Source: Anthonomus grandis grandis (Eukaryota > Arthropoda > Insecta > Coleoptera > Curculionidae). Taken from it: a stretch of 64,000 nucleotides of DNA. A program made the position numbers and the translations under genes. Under the pieces are notes generated by a model, which ran no database searches, was not told the origin of the DNA, and saw nothing but the letters and a program-made list of their open reading frames with translations. This document shows positions 35,380-46,921 of the stretch, piece by piece (within the stretch, counting starts at the first letter, position 1; each line of letters starts with the position of its first letter). The stretch is taken from the NCBI RefSeq assembly GCF_022605725.1, contig NC_065567.1, forward strand, positions 33,583,127-33,647,126, in the 5' to 3' direction.

Positions 35380-36025
35380 TAAACTGGATTATCATCTTTA
35401 ACAGAACTATCTGTGGAAATATCCCCGAAATCAGAATTATTTATAGCATTGCTCAAAAAACCTGGAGCAACAAAGTGCGAGGAATATCAGACCATCAGTT
35501 TGATAAAACATATGCAAAAATGGCTTTCTAAAATAATTTATAGAAGAATTTACAACAAATGCGAAGAACTGATATCCGAGAACCTATTTGGTTTTATAAA
35601 TACAGTCAGAACCAGAGAGGCATTCTTTGGAGTTCATGTTAGGACATGTTAGACTGGATTAGGATCCAGAGATGTAGAAACGTCAACTGTGATGTATACG
35701 CATGTCTAATGTTCAACATCATAAAATGTTCAATGTCCTGGAAGAGGCCGGCTTGGCTTGATCGATAAAGATAGCAGATTAATTTTAAATATTTACTGGA
35801 GTTACACAGCATGCTTAAAGGAAATGCTCAGAATGCCAAGGACAGCTCACATTGCAAATACAGAACTGCTAAAGAAGAAGATTTAAATGTCATGAAAAAG
35901 AAACCTAGAATGCCTGGGGTATGTTCTAAGAAAAAAAAAATCGATGCTCCTTACTGTAAACCATAATACAAGAAAAGGCATTGGGTAAAAGAAGGAAAAA
36001 GAACATCATGGTTGCGGACTTATTA
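35380..36025 (+). mobile_element. RTE-like non-LTR fragment, internally deleted
   Basis: Plus-strand reading: SELFIALLKKPGATKCEEYQ, TISLIKHMQKWLSKIIYRRI and NLFGFINTVRTREAFFGVHV (RT fingers). Then come remnants of VNCDVYACLM (motif A region) and a VLEEAGLA-like stretch. After a deletion, the RTE-type C-terminal pieces follow (RTAHIANTELLKKK, LECLGYVLR, GKRTSWL). Several frameshifts. Confidence 0.75.
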
Positions 36026-36029
36026 GGTT

Positions 36030-36690
36030 ATTATGTCTATTTATTCCTATTGTTTTCTAGTATATTATCCATTCTTACATGTTGTAAATAAAAAACGGAT
36101 ACAATGCGTTCAGAATACATGCTGTAGATTTGTTTATAAATTAAGAAAATTTGATCATGTTTCAGAAAATATAAAAGTGTTGGGTTGGCTTAAGTGTGAT
36201 AACTGGTATAATTTTAACTTGACTCTATTTTCTAGAAAACTAAATGTGTAAACAACCAGTATATTTGTTTAAAAAACTAATTTATAGGGAGACTGTGCAT
36301 AATCGCTCTTTATGAGATAAAAATTATTTAACAGTGCCACAACATAGAACTTTTTTAAAAAAAACTTCAGTTATAATTGTGTTAACTTGTATAATAATTT
36401 AGCTCTTCAATTGAAGGTATGTAATACTGATTATTTAAGTGTGCAGTAGATTTTTAGGACTTTTATAGTGACAGATATATTGTATCTATAAATATGTACT
36501 GCATTGTTATATTGTTATGTTTGGTTAAAACTGTCTTATCCTCAGTGTTATCTCTTAAAAGCATTTTTCAAAAACTTCGCCAGTTGCGCTATTCTTGTTC
36601 AAATGATGTAAGTGTACATTTTTACATTGTATATACAAAGAGATACTTAAATAAAGGCGTTATTTATTTATTTTTAAAAAAAGTTGTCAA
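36030..36690 (+). mobile_element. CR1-like non-LTR C-terminal fragment with 3' UTR
   Basis: VNKKRIQCVQNTCCRFVYKL, then DHVSENIKVLGWLKCDNWYN, match the C-terminal region of CR1-type ORF2 (RIQ-VQN--CRF, HVS, LGWL). Decayed YR--VHN-like and FLGLL remnants follow. It ends in an AATAAAGGCGTTATTTATTTAT 3' tail. It abuts the RTE-like fragment head to tail. Confidence 0.7.
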
Positions 36691-36984
36691 TATCCGAAAC
36701 GATACCTATCCGTAAATCCTGAATAAGAAGAAGAATGTTATCCCATTTTACAATTTTTTTCACTTTTTTACTTAGATATTAACTGTTTCCAAAGAATACT
36801 CCTTGAATTTTAGAAGAACATCTAAAAGAAAATAACTCTAAAAGAGCTACTAAGTGCCTTTATTAGACATCTTATCTATGATAATCATTGAATATCTCAA
36901 TATCTAGATAGGATAATTTAATATCTAAAAAGTAAAGGGTGTTTTTTTAGAGGCGGAGAACACAAAATATTTTATTGATATGAA

Positions 36985-37115
36985 CGAATTTGCTTTTATA
37001 TTAAAGAATTTTTTTTTGGCATTAATATCTAAAAATGATTTCGGGCATGTGACCCCCACGGCTGGCGCGTACGTGGCGTAATCTAGAGGTTCAATTTTCA
37101 CACACTCTTTCCAGT
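36985..37115 (-). pseudogene. C-terminal end of the interrupted mariner transposase
   Basis: Read leftwards from the inner element's duplication, the frame gives ILERVCEN, a stop, TSRLRHVRASRGGHMPEIIF, then RY and a stop. This is the tail expected directly after AEIQPAI at 41317. The join is exact once the inner element and one ATTGCAG copy are removed. That proves the two halves belong to one gene. Confidence 0.85.
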
Positions 37116-37239
37116 ATTGCAGCGTTGATTGAATATTTGGGAAGATACGCAATCCTGTGTTAAAAAGTGTACCCGGTCGACTATCGGATTGCCGTTCAGT
37201 TTCGTGCACCGTGTGGTGCTGCCGCGAAGCGTCATATCT

Positions 37240-39130
37240 AGGAACGATTTATTTTAGCTGTGTGGACTTGGCTTTTGGCTTCTTTGAGTCAGGTTTTCAA
37301 CGACGCTGGAATCTCCGGTTACGCGGCCGTGTTGGATATTTTTTTAAGATATGGGATGATGCTGCCAATTATGTTTTTATTATTTTTTTTTTAACATACA
37401 ACACGGTGTCATTTATGTGGTGGTCAAGTGATAAGTGATATACTTAAGGGTGGAGGCATATTGAAATTTCTTAAAAGTTAAATTTTATAAACAAATAATT
37501 ACTTACCAAAATATGTTTTTGAGACAAAAATTAATACAAAAATATATATAAAAAGCTATTTTTACAAAATTACCAACAAAGTTTAATACAAGTTATAATT
37601 CCAACAAACATTGTTTCCTTCATTTTGTGTTCAAGAGGGTCAAGTTTTTAAATAAAAAGCCCGTTGCACTTAATTAACTAAAAACTAATATACAAAAAAT
37701 ATGTGGAACAAATTTTAAGATATAAGTAGGTTTCACGTAAATATTATAAAGAATAATTGAAATAATTCATAAGACTTAATACCGATCATAATATAACTTC
37801 TTGATCAATAATTTTTTGTAAAAAGTAACCCATTTTGTCATGTGATTCCATATCTGAAAAATGTGCAGCGTAGTGACATCTGTAAAGTAAGGGGTTGTGA
37901 GTGAGGATGTTAATAGAAATTGAAAATAGGCCACATTTTAAGTTTTAAGCGACACAGGAAAATTCTCAATTACCAGTTGTTACAACTATACTTAAAACTA
38001 TAAAAAGATACCTAGTAACAAAAAAAAAACATTTTGTTTAAAGACCCCGCATCACGGTTATACAGGACGTCAATAGAGGTGAAATAATTAGAGGAAAGTT
38101 GAGCAATATAGTGTCCTTTTATAATAAAATCTAAATACTTCCTAAATTTTGCAAAAAACTGAAATTTGGCAAAATCATTTTATTTTTTTCTGGCGTTATT
38201 TCAAAATATATGACAAAAGTATTTATTAAATGAATAAATTATTGTGACCACTTTTTCTCGCCTATACGATGACACCTTTAAAATTTAAAATACGACGTTC
38301 TGTCTTTAAAGAGCCATCATCAACTTTGTTTTTCTTTGTCGGCGCTATATTGACCATTTGCAGTTTAACGACGCGGGAATCTTTGGCCGCCCGGCCGTTT
38401 TGTTATTTTTTTAAGACAAGGGCGATGATGATAACAGCGCTTTTATTTATTTTGTTATTGCCGATATTTAAATGCGCTGTGATCTCGCATAAATAACTAT
38501 AAAGATAGTTATAGATAAATGTGGTGGTTAAGTAATGTATGAATGTTTGAATAACGGTTGAAATGTTTTGAATAAGGGTGTAACAACACTATAAAATATC
38601 GAAAATAGGCCACACTTTAATTTGCAATACAGGGAAACACTTAATTACTAATTCTTAAAACTAGAAAAAGTTAATAAGAAAAAAAAACAAATATTTTGTT
38701 TAACAGTATGAAGGGTCTCATCGCGGTTATACAGGATGTCCAAAATAAGGATGAGCAATAAATGGTTTAATTAGGCGAAAGTTGCGCAATATAAATGCAA
38801 TGATTGAATAAATGCAATCTAAAAATTGGAAAAATGCCAAATACTTCCTAATATTCAGGAAAAAGGTGAAATTTGGCAAAATGGTTTTTTTATTTTTTTC
38901 TGGCGTTATTTGAAAATATAAAATAAAATCATTTATACATTGTTGTAAACGCTTTCTCTCATTTACAAGTTAACATCTTTAACTTTTAAATACGACGTTT
39001 AATAACTCTTAAATCCTTCTTTAGAGAGTCATAATCAACTTTTTTTCTTCTTGTCGACTCCATGTTGGCCACTTGCAGTTTTGAATAACCCTTTTACAAC
39101 AAGAATTACTTTTTCAACGAGGTAATTTCT
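37240..39130. repeat. Internal 0.7-kb tandem repeats of the TIR element
   Basis: TTTCTGGCGTTATTT (38187 and 38897, offset 710), CACGGTTATACAGGACGTC (38053, variant at 38720), GAAAATAGGCCACA (37922, 38610) and AAATACGACGTT (38288, 38989) recur in order. A further partial copy at 37290-37440 (GGAATCTCCGGTTACGCGGC) matches 38370-38410. The units are about 75-80% alike by eye. Confidence 0.75.
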
Positions 39131-39199
39131 AGTGAGTAGTTGGAATCATCCCTATTAAATATTATATACCTCTCTCTCTTTTAAATACAATTTCGGATT

Positions 39200-40730
39200 T
39201 CAAAAAATTCAAAACATACTTTATTCATAAATACATGATACCTACTTGTTGACATGGTACTTCTATGATATAAAATAGGCACATTAATCGACATATTACT
39301 AACACATAATTTAAAAACAATACACAATAGTGGGTTCAACATACTAGTATAAACACAAAATGTATTTTCAATTTCAAAGCAAGACGACTTAAAAATTTTT
39401 TAGAGTAACATCACAAATTCTAACCTTTACATCTTTACTAAAAACTAATTATATACGATTGGCCTGTTCCTAACTATCTTAAAAAAATTCTAATGCTATA
39501 AAAATACTTGCTTTTAAGAAGTTTCGTTAAGAACTTTTTAAAGCGAGGAGAACTTCTAGAGACTTTTATGACATTTGGAAAATGATTAAAAATTTTTATG
39601 CTCAAGTAAATAAGAGAATTCTTAGTTCACTTTTCGGGATGGGCATTGGAATATTGTATTCTTTTCTGATATTATAACGTTTTAAGGAGCCATTATTTTG
39701 AAGATACAATTTATATTTTTTATATATTAGGCAAGCAGACTCAACAATAAACAAGCAACACAAGGAAAGTATCTTTAAATAGGGGTCTGCATGTCCTGTG
39801 GAGATTTATGACACATATATTTAATGGCTCGTTTTTTAAAAACAAACATCGAGTCAAAAAGCCGTTTACTAATGCAACTCCAAAATGTTATTCTATACTG
39901 TAGGTATTTTTGTATGAAAGTAAGTTCCAACTTTCGACAAAAAAAAATAGACCGTTTTTGCAGATATCAATCTCAGTTCATTTAAAACCACTATAACAGC
40001 ATAACATCGTCTAGCCAGTTTTTGCCTCCTGACATATCTCCATAAAACTTACGTTTATGATCGATAACAATTCGAAGAAATCTGTTAAAATTATTCACTT
40101 CCAATTCTTTCTTGTGAATCATGAACTGCTCTGAACATAAAAACTTAACAATTTAGTCTTATCTATGTTTAAAGACAACAAATTAGCATCAAATCACTGT
40201 TTAATCATTAATAAATCTTTAGAAATTGTTTTTGTTAATGTGCTTTTATTATTGTCTGCCCATAAGATAGTGGTGTCATCTGCAAAAATAGTGAAGAATC
40301 CTCTTATCTGGAGAAACGCCAGGTCATTTATATACAATAGAAATAAAATAGGACCGAGAAACGAACCCTGCTTACTACACAAAGTTCAGACAAACTGCCA
40401 TTTGGCCAAACAAACTTTTTTCTGTCTAACAAAACAAAATTTTAACCATTCTAGAGCAACTCCCCTAAACCCATATCTAGAAAGCTTATCGAGCAATTTC
40501 CATGGTTGACACAGTCAAAGTCTTTAGAGAAGTCGCAGAATACCGCTGCAGCAAAGTGACCTTCTTCAAGCTCAAATATAATCTCTCCAGGAATGAAAAC
40601 ATTACTCGACATTCATTTAATATGTTATTTTTTTTTATTAGGAAAGCTACCATTCGTACTATAACCAGTTTCTCAATAACTTTAAAGGCTTTTTAGGCTT
40701 TATTTTTATCTTTTTCATGAATGAATTTCA
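39200..40730 (-). mobile_element. CR1-like non-LTR fragment inside the TIR element
   Basis: The minus strand reads GSFLGPILFLLYINDLAFL and FADDTTILWADNNKSTLTKT (40382-40194, motifs B and C), then SLNIDKTKLLSF. A decayed thumb and tail follow with SCRPLFK-like, NSLIYLSIKIFNHFPNVIK and KYFYSIRIFL (about 39560-39460). A 3' UTR ends near AATAAAGTATGTTTTGAA at about 39215. Only pieces of ORF2 remain, with many stops. Confidence 0.75.
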
Positions 40731-41299
40731 TCATGAAAACAATTATTGAAAATACTTAAAACACTAAAGACCATAAACATAATATATTGATTTAAAATTT
40801 TCTTAAAGTAAAAAAAAGAAAAAGAGAAAATGGCTCTCATAGACATGAAGAGACAGTATTTTTAAGAGTTCGGATTGATTTTTGTAGATAAAATAGATAA
40901 TTTTCTGTGAGGTTTATAATTAGATTTTTTTAAAGATTTTCTAATAAGATTTTGAGATTCCCATATTAGGTTGTTATAAATCAAAGTCTTAATTAATATA
41001 CGCACACTGATTAATTTTGCCTAAAGGAGCCATCGTCTCACAAACTAAACACATTTACATATATCTATCTATTTGTGATTATGATATCCAAGAAAATTTT
41101 TTAACAACTACCAAACTGCAATACGGCAAACACGAACCTGTGCAAAAACTCTCCCACACGACTCGGATGATCGGCCGATTACTAATGAGAAGCGACGGAC
41201 GAAATTATTTTCGCGCATACTGGAGAGAATCGCCATCTATTTTTCACGCATATTTGCGGTCACGCTTTAGCCCATAAGTTTGCGTATCTTCCCAAATAT

Positions 41300-42256
41300 T
41301 CAATCAACGATTGCAGGCTGTATTTCGGCAATCACGCGTCGTATGTTGGCTTCCAAGTGCTCAAGTGTTTCGGGTTTATCAGCGTAGACATGCGACTTAA
41401 CATAGGCCCAAAGAAAATAATCTAATGGCGTCAAGTCGCACGAACGAGCTGGCCAGTTTACAGGTTCATTCCTTGAAATTATTCGTTGCTCGAATGTCTC
41501 TTGCAGTAAATTAATTGTTTGGCGCGCTGTATGGCACGTGGCACCGTCCTGCTGAACCACATTTCTGCAACGCCTGCAACGGCTTCCAATTGAGGCAGAA
41601 AAAAGTTGGTTATCATGTTTCTGTATCGCTCACCGTTTACTATAACGTTCTGACCATCAGCATTTCTGAAGACATAAGGATCAATGATTCCACCGGCCCA
41701 TAAAGCGCACCAAACGGTTAGTTTTTTTGGATGTAACGGTTTTTCTGTTTACATAGCCATTTAACCAAAAGTGTGCTTCATCACTGAACAAAATTTTCAT
41801 ATGATATCGTGGATCAACAGCAATCTTTCCTTCCCCCCATTCAGCTAATGTACGGCGCAAACGATGATTCTGGGGTTTCAACTCCTGGACAAGTTAAATT
41901 TTATATGCTCACAATCCGAGATCTTTGCGCAAAATTTTCCATAAAGTGGATGGACATAAGTTCACTTGTTGAGAACGACGACGAATTGACACATTTGGAT
42001 CATTATCAACACTATGCTGCACAGCAGCTATCGCTTGTTGCGAGCGCACTGTACGGCTTCTTACGGGATGCGTGTGGTCGACTAGAGTAAAAGTATTGTG
42101 AAAATTATCAACAGTTTCTCGAATTAATCTCTCTGAAGGACGATTATGAGCACCATAAAACTCACGTAATGCCCGATGTGTTTTTCGAATAGAATCATGT
42201 CTTTCAAAATAAATTTGAACAATTTGGAAACGTTGCTCCGGCGTGAGTATGTTCAT
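41300..42256 (-). pseudogene. Mariner-type transposase, main part
   Basis: ATG 42256 (MNILTPEQRFQIVQIYFERH) leads into a helix-turn-helix (TVRSQQAIAAVQHSV, NLCPSTLWKILRKDLGL). After a frameshift comes LRRTLAEWGEGK with MKILFSDEAHFWLNGYVNRK (first catalytic Asp). After another frameshift come MVQQDGATCHTARQTINLLQ (second) and VNWPARSCDLTPLDYFLWAY (third). About 36 residues lie between the second and third Asp. The sequence is broken after AEIQPAI by the inserted transposon, and its last part resumes at 37115. All three catalytic residues are present but in different frames. Confidence 0.85.
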
Positions 42257-42599
42257 GATAAATTGCCAAACCAAACTAATCTAAAAATAATCCAGAACTG
42301 TCAGGTCGGCTGTCATAAAAAACAGTGTTGCCAAATGAAAGTTCTCCGCCTCTAAAAAAACACTATTATGATAAAAAAGTAGATCTCCGATGCAAAACCC
42401 AGATCGTTCACTCTTGAGTCAAAAGGATAATGATAAAGACAGTAACTTTACTAGATCCTATGGCATTTTTAATATTTTTGGTTCTGAGGGCGCAAGTCAT
42501 GTAGATAAGTGATATATTGATGGTGAGCGTCAACTTCTGCTAATTCATTTAATTACCTTAAAAAAATCATAAAAAAATTAAATAGAAAAAATTTGGTTT

Positions 42600-43060
42600 G
42601 CCTTGACATTATTGGATTAAATAAGATTTTCGATTAAAATTTAGTTAATAATGATAATTTATTTTGGATTCAATAAGAGATGCACAGATAAAACCACTGA
42701 TTACATTTTATATATATCTCCCTCTCTTTTCTTTTATGTAGGAATAAATCCACAAGATATTTTGAAAATGTCAACGAATCACAGCAGAAGATGAATCATA
42801 TAGAAGGAAACATCGACAAAATTATTGGAATAAATAAGATGCTCGATAAAAATTTGATTATTAATGATAATTTTCTTTCACTTCAAATAAAGATACATAG
42901 ATGGTTTATATCCTCTGATTACTTGCTAAATATCAACATCTCTCTCTCTCTTTTCTCGTTTAAGTAGAAAGGAATCCAAAAGATATTTCTCTGACAGTGT
43001 CAACGGGTCACAGCAGAAGATGGTTAATCTGGAGGGAAATGACGACAAAAAATATTTTAA
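42600..43060 (+). repeat. Tandem duplication of an exon-like block, period about 217 bp
   Basis: Two units share AATAAGAT--TCGATAAAAATTT, a (CT)n tract and TAG, then AAATCCA-AAGATATTT and CACAGCAGAAGATG. A third, partial unit precedes them (tail near 42595-42650). In one frame both units encode similar peptides: STRYFENVNESQQKMNHIEG and SKRYFSDSVNGSQQKMVNLE. Each is preceded by pyrimidine-rich sequence and AG. No clear donor follows, so coding status is open. Confidence 0.6.
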
Positions 43061-43933
43061 ATGTTTTAATAATAAGATTTATATGAAGTAATATCCTAAG
43101 CAAATCTACCCTGTACTGAGAGAGGTCTTCCTGCATCTTTAGATTTCTTGGTTATTTGGCCTGCTTGACTTAAGAGCTTTCATAGTTATACTGAATACTG
43201 TATTTGAGCGTTATGAACTAAGTTATACTGATCCTGAAACAACTCCTCAACAAGTCTCTCCTCAGATTCTTTATGTCATAAAGCAGCCAGATATAGGATA
43301 ATGGTTGAATCTATAATAATAGAGATAAACCCCTTCTTTTGGGAATTACAAAATGTTAATACCACTTCCATTTCACCAATTTAATAGATTCTCCTTCAGT
43401 GGAGTAGTATGCTAACAAAACATTTCTTGGAGATACTATTGATGTATTATTTATTGTTGAAACTATTGATAATGACTGTAAGCTTATATTTCAACCTTGC
43501 GTAATAATTATCCGAAAGTTGCTTTGCTATAGGCGTAAGATATTTCACTTAAGTTAGTTCATTGAAAGAAAAAGAGACATGGAGAATGGAGCAGAAAATT
43601 GGGAAGAAATAAAAAATTTAAAAACAAAACAAATAAACTCATATAAATTTATTAAAATCTACAATACAAATTTTAAATAAAACTTAACAAAAATATAGGA
43701 CGAGATTATTTACAAAATATTAATAGAATTAAAAATACTAATAACATTATTATCAAATTAAATTAATGATAATTAATACACAAAAGTTAAACATATCTAA
43801 TTGGCTGAATTTATATTAAAAATCAAACAAATTTAGCCAACTAGAAACAATTAAGCCTGATATTAGTGCTACTTAGTTGTAAAGAACATATATCTACATA
43901 ACTAATCTTCACAGCAACTTTCACCACAATATT
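43061..43933. other. 3' flank of the ACE-like gene, no other feature
   Basis: On the minus strand this is the region after the ACE-like stop codon. A possible AATAAA signal lies near 43657-43640 (minus). 43080-43330 is slightly GC-richer but has no recognised ORF. Confidence 0.4.
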
Positions 43934-44237
43934 TCACCTAAATTTTAAAGCTAAAATCACATTTATGACCAACAAAACCAAGCTACCATCCACACATAAA
44001 GCGCTATTATAAAATCCACCGAACACTTGCAATCCGGCAGTTTCTATACTTTGTTTGCAATAGTCTCCGTCATATAGCCAACCCACGAATTCTCCGGTTC
44101 TAAGATTTTCATTCCTTAACCAGTCTTCTAGGGGTGCGAAGTATTCTCTGATTGCACTTCCATCGAGACGACTTTCTCCCGTAGCTTGGAAGAGTACATC
44201 TCTCCAGGATTGTGAAGAACCTTTTTCCATAAGTTGC
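43934..44237 (-). CDS. Ance-like: Angiotensin-converting-enzyme family, last exon
   Basis: The acceptor TTGTTACAG precedes an exon that begins with the last base of a codon and runs to a stop at 43934. It encodes QLMEKGSSQSWRDVLFQATG, EYFAPLEDWLRNENLRTGEF and VGWLYDGDYC. This matches the end of M2-family peptidase domains (G-S--W---L---TG, YF-PL-DWL--EN---G---GW). These zinc dipeptidyl carboxypeptidases trim small peptides outside cells. The zinc-binding HExxH lies in earlier exons that I did not find. After the domain comes a hydrophobic tail, SLVLLVINVILALKFR, suggesting membrane or GPI attachment. Drosophila Ance is known as a soluble form. Confidence 0.85.
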
Positions 44238-44278
44238 CTGTAACAAGAGAAATTTGAATTAAACCCAATATAAATCAA

Positions 44279-44626
44279 TCATCACTTTACTCAACGTGCA
44301 GGCATTAATAATTCATATTTGCCGCCACATATCTTTCGATTCAAAGACGAGCTCAAGCAGATCGTGCAAGATCGGCAACCCCAGTGCGGCGACGCGATAT
44401 TTTTGAAGAGTATTATCAAATTAAAATAGTAAAGGTCTTCAGTTCATCAATATTTATCATATGCAATCAATGAGTGAAACAGATAGGGATATGTTGGATT
44501 ATGGAAATAATAATGACGGTTACAAATCATAATCTATTTCTCAGAACAAATCTTGGGAAAACTGTGTCTAAACAGCAATTGCTTTGGATTTCAACAATAG
44601 TGAATTGTGCTAAGGTTTTCCACTTC
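44279..44626. other. Intronic sequence, GC-rich spot at 44340-44410
   Basis: A short GC-rich patch (around GCCGATCTTGCACGATCTGC on the minus strand) is open in more than one frame but lacks splice signals. Nothing else was recognised. Confidence 0.35.
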
Positions 44627-45065
44627 TTATTCATTAAAAAGTTTGGTGAAACTTAACTCTAAGCATGTTTGAAAGATTGAACTTTTATCTTTTACAATGA
44701 CCGGAACAAAGATGGGTTTTGACCATTTTTTTATTTCTTTAAAAGAAGAGATTTGATAAGAAGAACTTCTGTTCCTATTTTTAAATCTCTTGTATTCCGG
44801 ATTTAAGACAAGTGAGCATTCTCCCCTTGGAAGATTGTATTTGCACGCTGTAAGTTGGCCTCTTGGACTAACGAAGGAGTGATAAATAATAATCAACGCC
44901 TTTTCAGATAATTCCGCTCGTTAATTAGTTTATATTCTATAAGCAATAATAACTCATCCATTGTTGTTCCTTTCACATCTCGACAATGCCGATCTTGACC
45001 TCGACACGGAAAACGTAAATGAAATATGTAGCTCTGATCTTGATTTTCTGTTCCGAATTGCATAA
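44627..45065 (-). other. Unrecognised two-frame ORF
   Basis: One minus-strand frame (45065-44894) encodes MQFGTENQDQSYIFHLRFPC, then RGQDRHCRDVKGTTMDELLL. It runs by a frameshift into another (44896-44627) with SPRGQLTACKYNLPRGECSL and FKNRNRSSSYQISSFKEIKK. The combined length of about 145 residues is unusual for AT-rich noncoding DNA. It could be a decayed mobile-element gene or missed host exons. No family was recognised. Confidence 0.3.
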
Positions 45066-46850
45066 GTATTAAAAAGATTCAAAAACGAACGGTATTTTTT
45101 TATATAATGGAGTCACAATGAAGTAATTGTGGGTAGTTAAGAAAGTAAGTGTGCCTTTATGCAAGTGAAAGTGAAACAATAAACTTTTTCCGTCTTGGCC
45201 TTACGCCGTTGCGTTTTAAAGCAGAAAGGTGGTAAATGTGCAAAAATGTGACGAAATGTATTCATAAACAGTTGATCTTGATGTATTGCATTGCTGTTTT
45301 TGCTCTACATTTTAAAAATATGCAGGATATGGAATAATTCAGATTTCTCTTAGTTTTTAAGAATTTTATTTTTTTTTATTTATCATTATCAATAGTTAAT
45401 GTGAAGTTCGTCATAAGATTTTATAAGCGAATAAATTTCCTTAAGAATTAGGTAATGAAGAAAGCAGTCAATTTTTAACATTAAAAAAATACCATTGTTT
45501 TAGCATTCAAATTCCTACTAAGTTCTTATTTCATATTATATTATAATCTGCATGTGTTATATAAAAATTGTTAGCACTGGGAAGTATCCATTTAAGTTAT
45601 GCACTAGGAAACGATTAAATAAAACTTAAATAATATAAATGTAAGTAGACAATTTATTTAGGTTTTTATTTGAAGTAATTATGGTAATTTTAATGCTTAC
45701 AATATATATTATATAAAGAATATATCAGAATAATCTTTAACGAGAAATATAGTAACCGAAATGTAAATTTAATGTATTAATAACAATTAAGAAAAAGTTA
45801 AAATTTAAAAAACATACTAGAACATTAAAATAAAAAATGTTACTTAAGATTTTATTATGAATTAAGAATTGAGTTATAAAGTAACTACTAAATTGTAAAT
45901 ATTAAAAAAATTATATTGCTTTAGTTTAAATTAGGTTCCAGTAAATGAAAAAAAATTATAACTTATAAGATTTATGTCAGAGCATTATAATATAGCCTTA
46001 ACGAAAAATGTGATAAATACAAAACCTCTCTAATGAATACAATCAAATTTAATCCAAGAATTTTGTGATGATGTGGAATTAAAGCACTTCTTTCATGGAT
46101 AACTCTCATAAGAGAAATTAATGTTATTATTATTTAAACTTAATGAATAATTTTACTCAAGAATTAATTACGAATTAATAATTAAATTATGAAGAAGCCA
46201 TAAAACTGAAAATCAAATAAATCAAATCAATTTAGCAATAAATTCCAATTTAATGAAAAAATCTTATAACTAATAACGATTATGTCAGAACATTTAAAAA
46301 TAATGAATACAATCAAATTCAATCCAAGGATTTTGTGGAAATGAGGAATCCTTCAACCAGCACATCTTTAATGAATAACTCTTGAAATCAATTTTATTAA
46401 CATTGGAACTTAAGGAATAATTTTACTTAAGAATTAATTACGAATTAAAATTTGAGTTATGAAGAAACTACACATTACTTTAGCATAAAATTAAAATTTA
46501 ATGAATAAATTTACTAAAGAATTGTCGAAATGACAATTGAGAAAAGTTTAAATGTAAATTTCAAAAAACTCAATCTTTTTTTTTTTTGTTAATTTTTGCC
46601 CCCAAAAACCATTTTGTTCTCATTTAGTTAATTTTAAAAAACATACCGGAGCATAAAAATTCGAATTTATTTTAAGAAATTGTGATAATGGGGTATTTAA
46701 AGCACATATATTATAAATAATTCTCATAATTTGTATCAACAAAACTTAATGAATAATTGTTGTGAATTGGTGACAAAGATTGTAAATTAGATCTGGTAGT
46801 TTTAGGGTAAATTGGTCAAATGCCAAAGAAAATTATTAATTTGTAACCAA

Positions 46851-46905
46851 CGTTTTGAATGATATTTAATTCATCATCAGGGCTTGAAGGCGTAGTTCTC
46901 TCGCG
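46851..46905 (-). ncRNA. Hammerhead-like core, decayed
   Basis: The minus strand reads CCTGATGATGAATTAAATAT, then CATTCAAAACGTTGG. CTGATGA followed by a short stem (GATGAT/ATCATT) and an AAAAC that would be GAAAC in a functional hammerhead. A related word with an intact TTCGAAACGTTGG occurs at 50820-50832 on the plus strand. Sequence words of this kind occur in Penelope-type and other repeats. Function is not supported here. Confidence 0.25.
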
Positions 46906-46921
46906 TTAACTTAAAAGAGTA

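Larger units (their letters stand above)
37123..41309. mobile_element. Non-autonomous TIR transposon, 30-bp TIRs, 7-bp target duplication, unclassified
   Basis: Perfect 30-bp inverted ends at 37123-37152 and 41280-41309 (outer part CGTTGATTGAATATTTGGGA) are flanked by identical ATTGCAG copies (37116-37122 and 41310-41316). It is inserted in the mariner transposase. Its 4187 bp hold no recognisable transposase. The left part contains repeated blocks of about 0.7 kb (37240-39130). The middle holds a minus-strand CR1-like fragment (39200-40730), and both subterminal zones are GC-richer than the core. A 7-bp duplication does not match the usual lengths for mariner (2), piggyBac (4) or hAT (8). 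Confidence 0.85.
36939..42363 (-). mobile_element. Mariner-type element, interrupted by a 4187-bp transposon
   Basis: Perfect 23-bp inverted ends occupy 36939-36961 and 42341-42363 (outer part GTGTTTTTTTAGAGGCGGAG). Removing the inserted element and one copy of its 7-bp duplication leaves about 1231 bp, a normal mariner length. It encodes one minus-strand transposase. The right end is followed directly by TA. On the left, TA lies four bases outside the shared TIR. It is therefore complete in outline but coding-dead. Confidence 0.9.

Noticed and set aside
40165..40509. Plus-strand 114-codon ORF
   Set aside because: It is the shadow of the minus-strand RT fragment that carries FADDTTILW.
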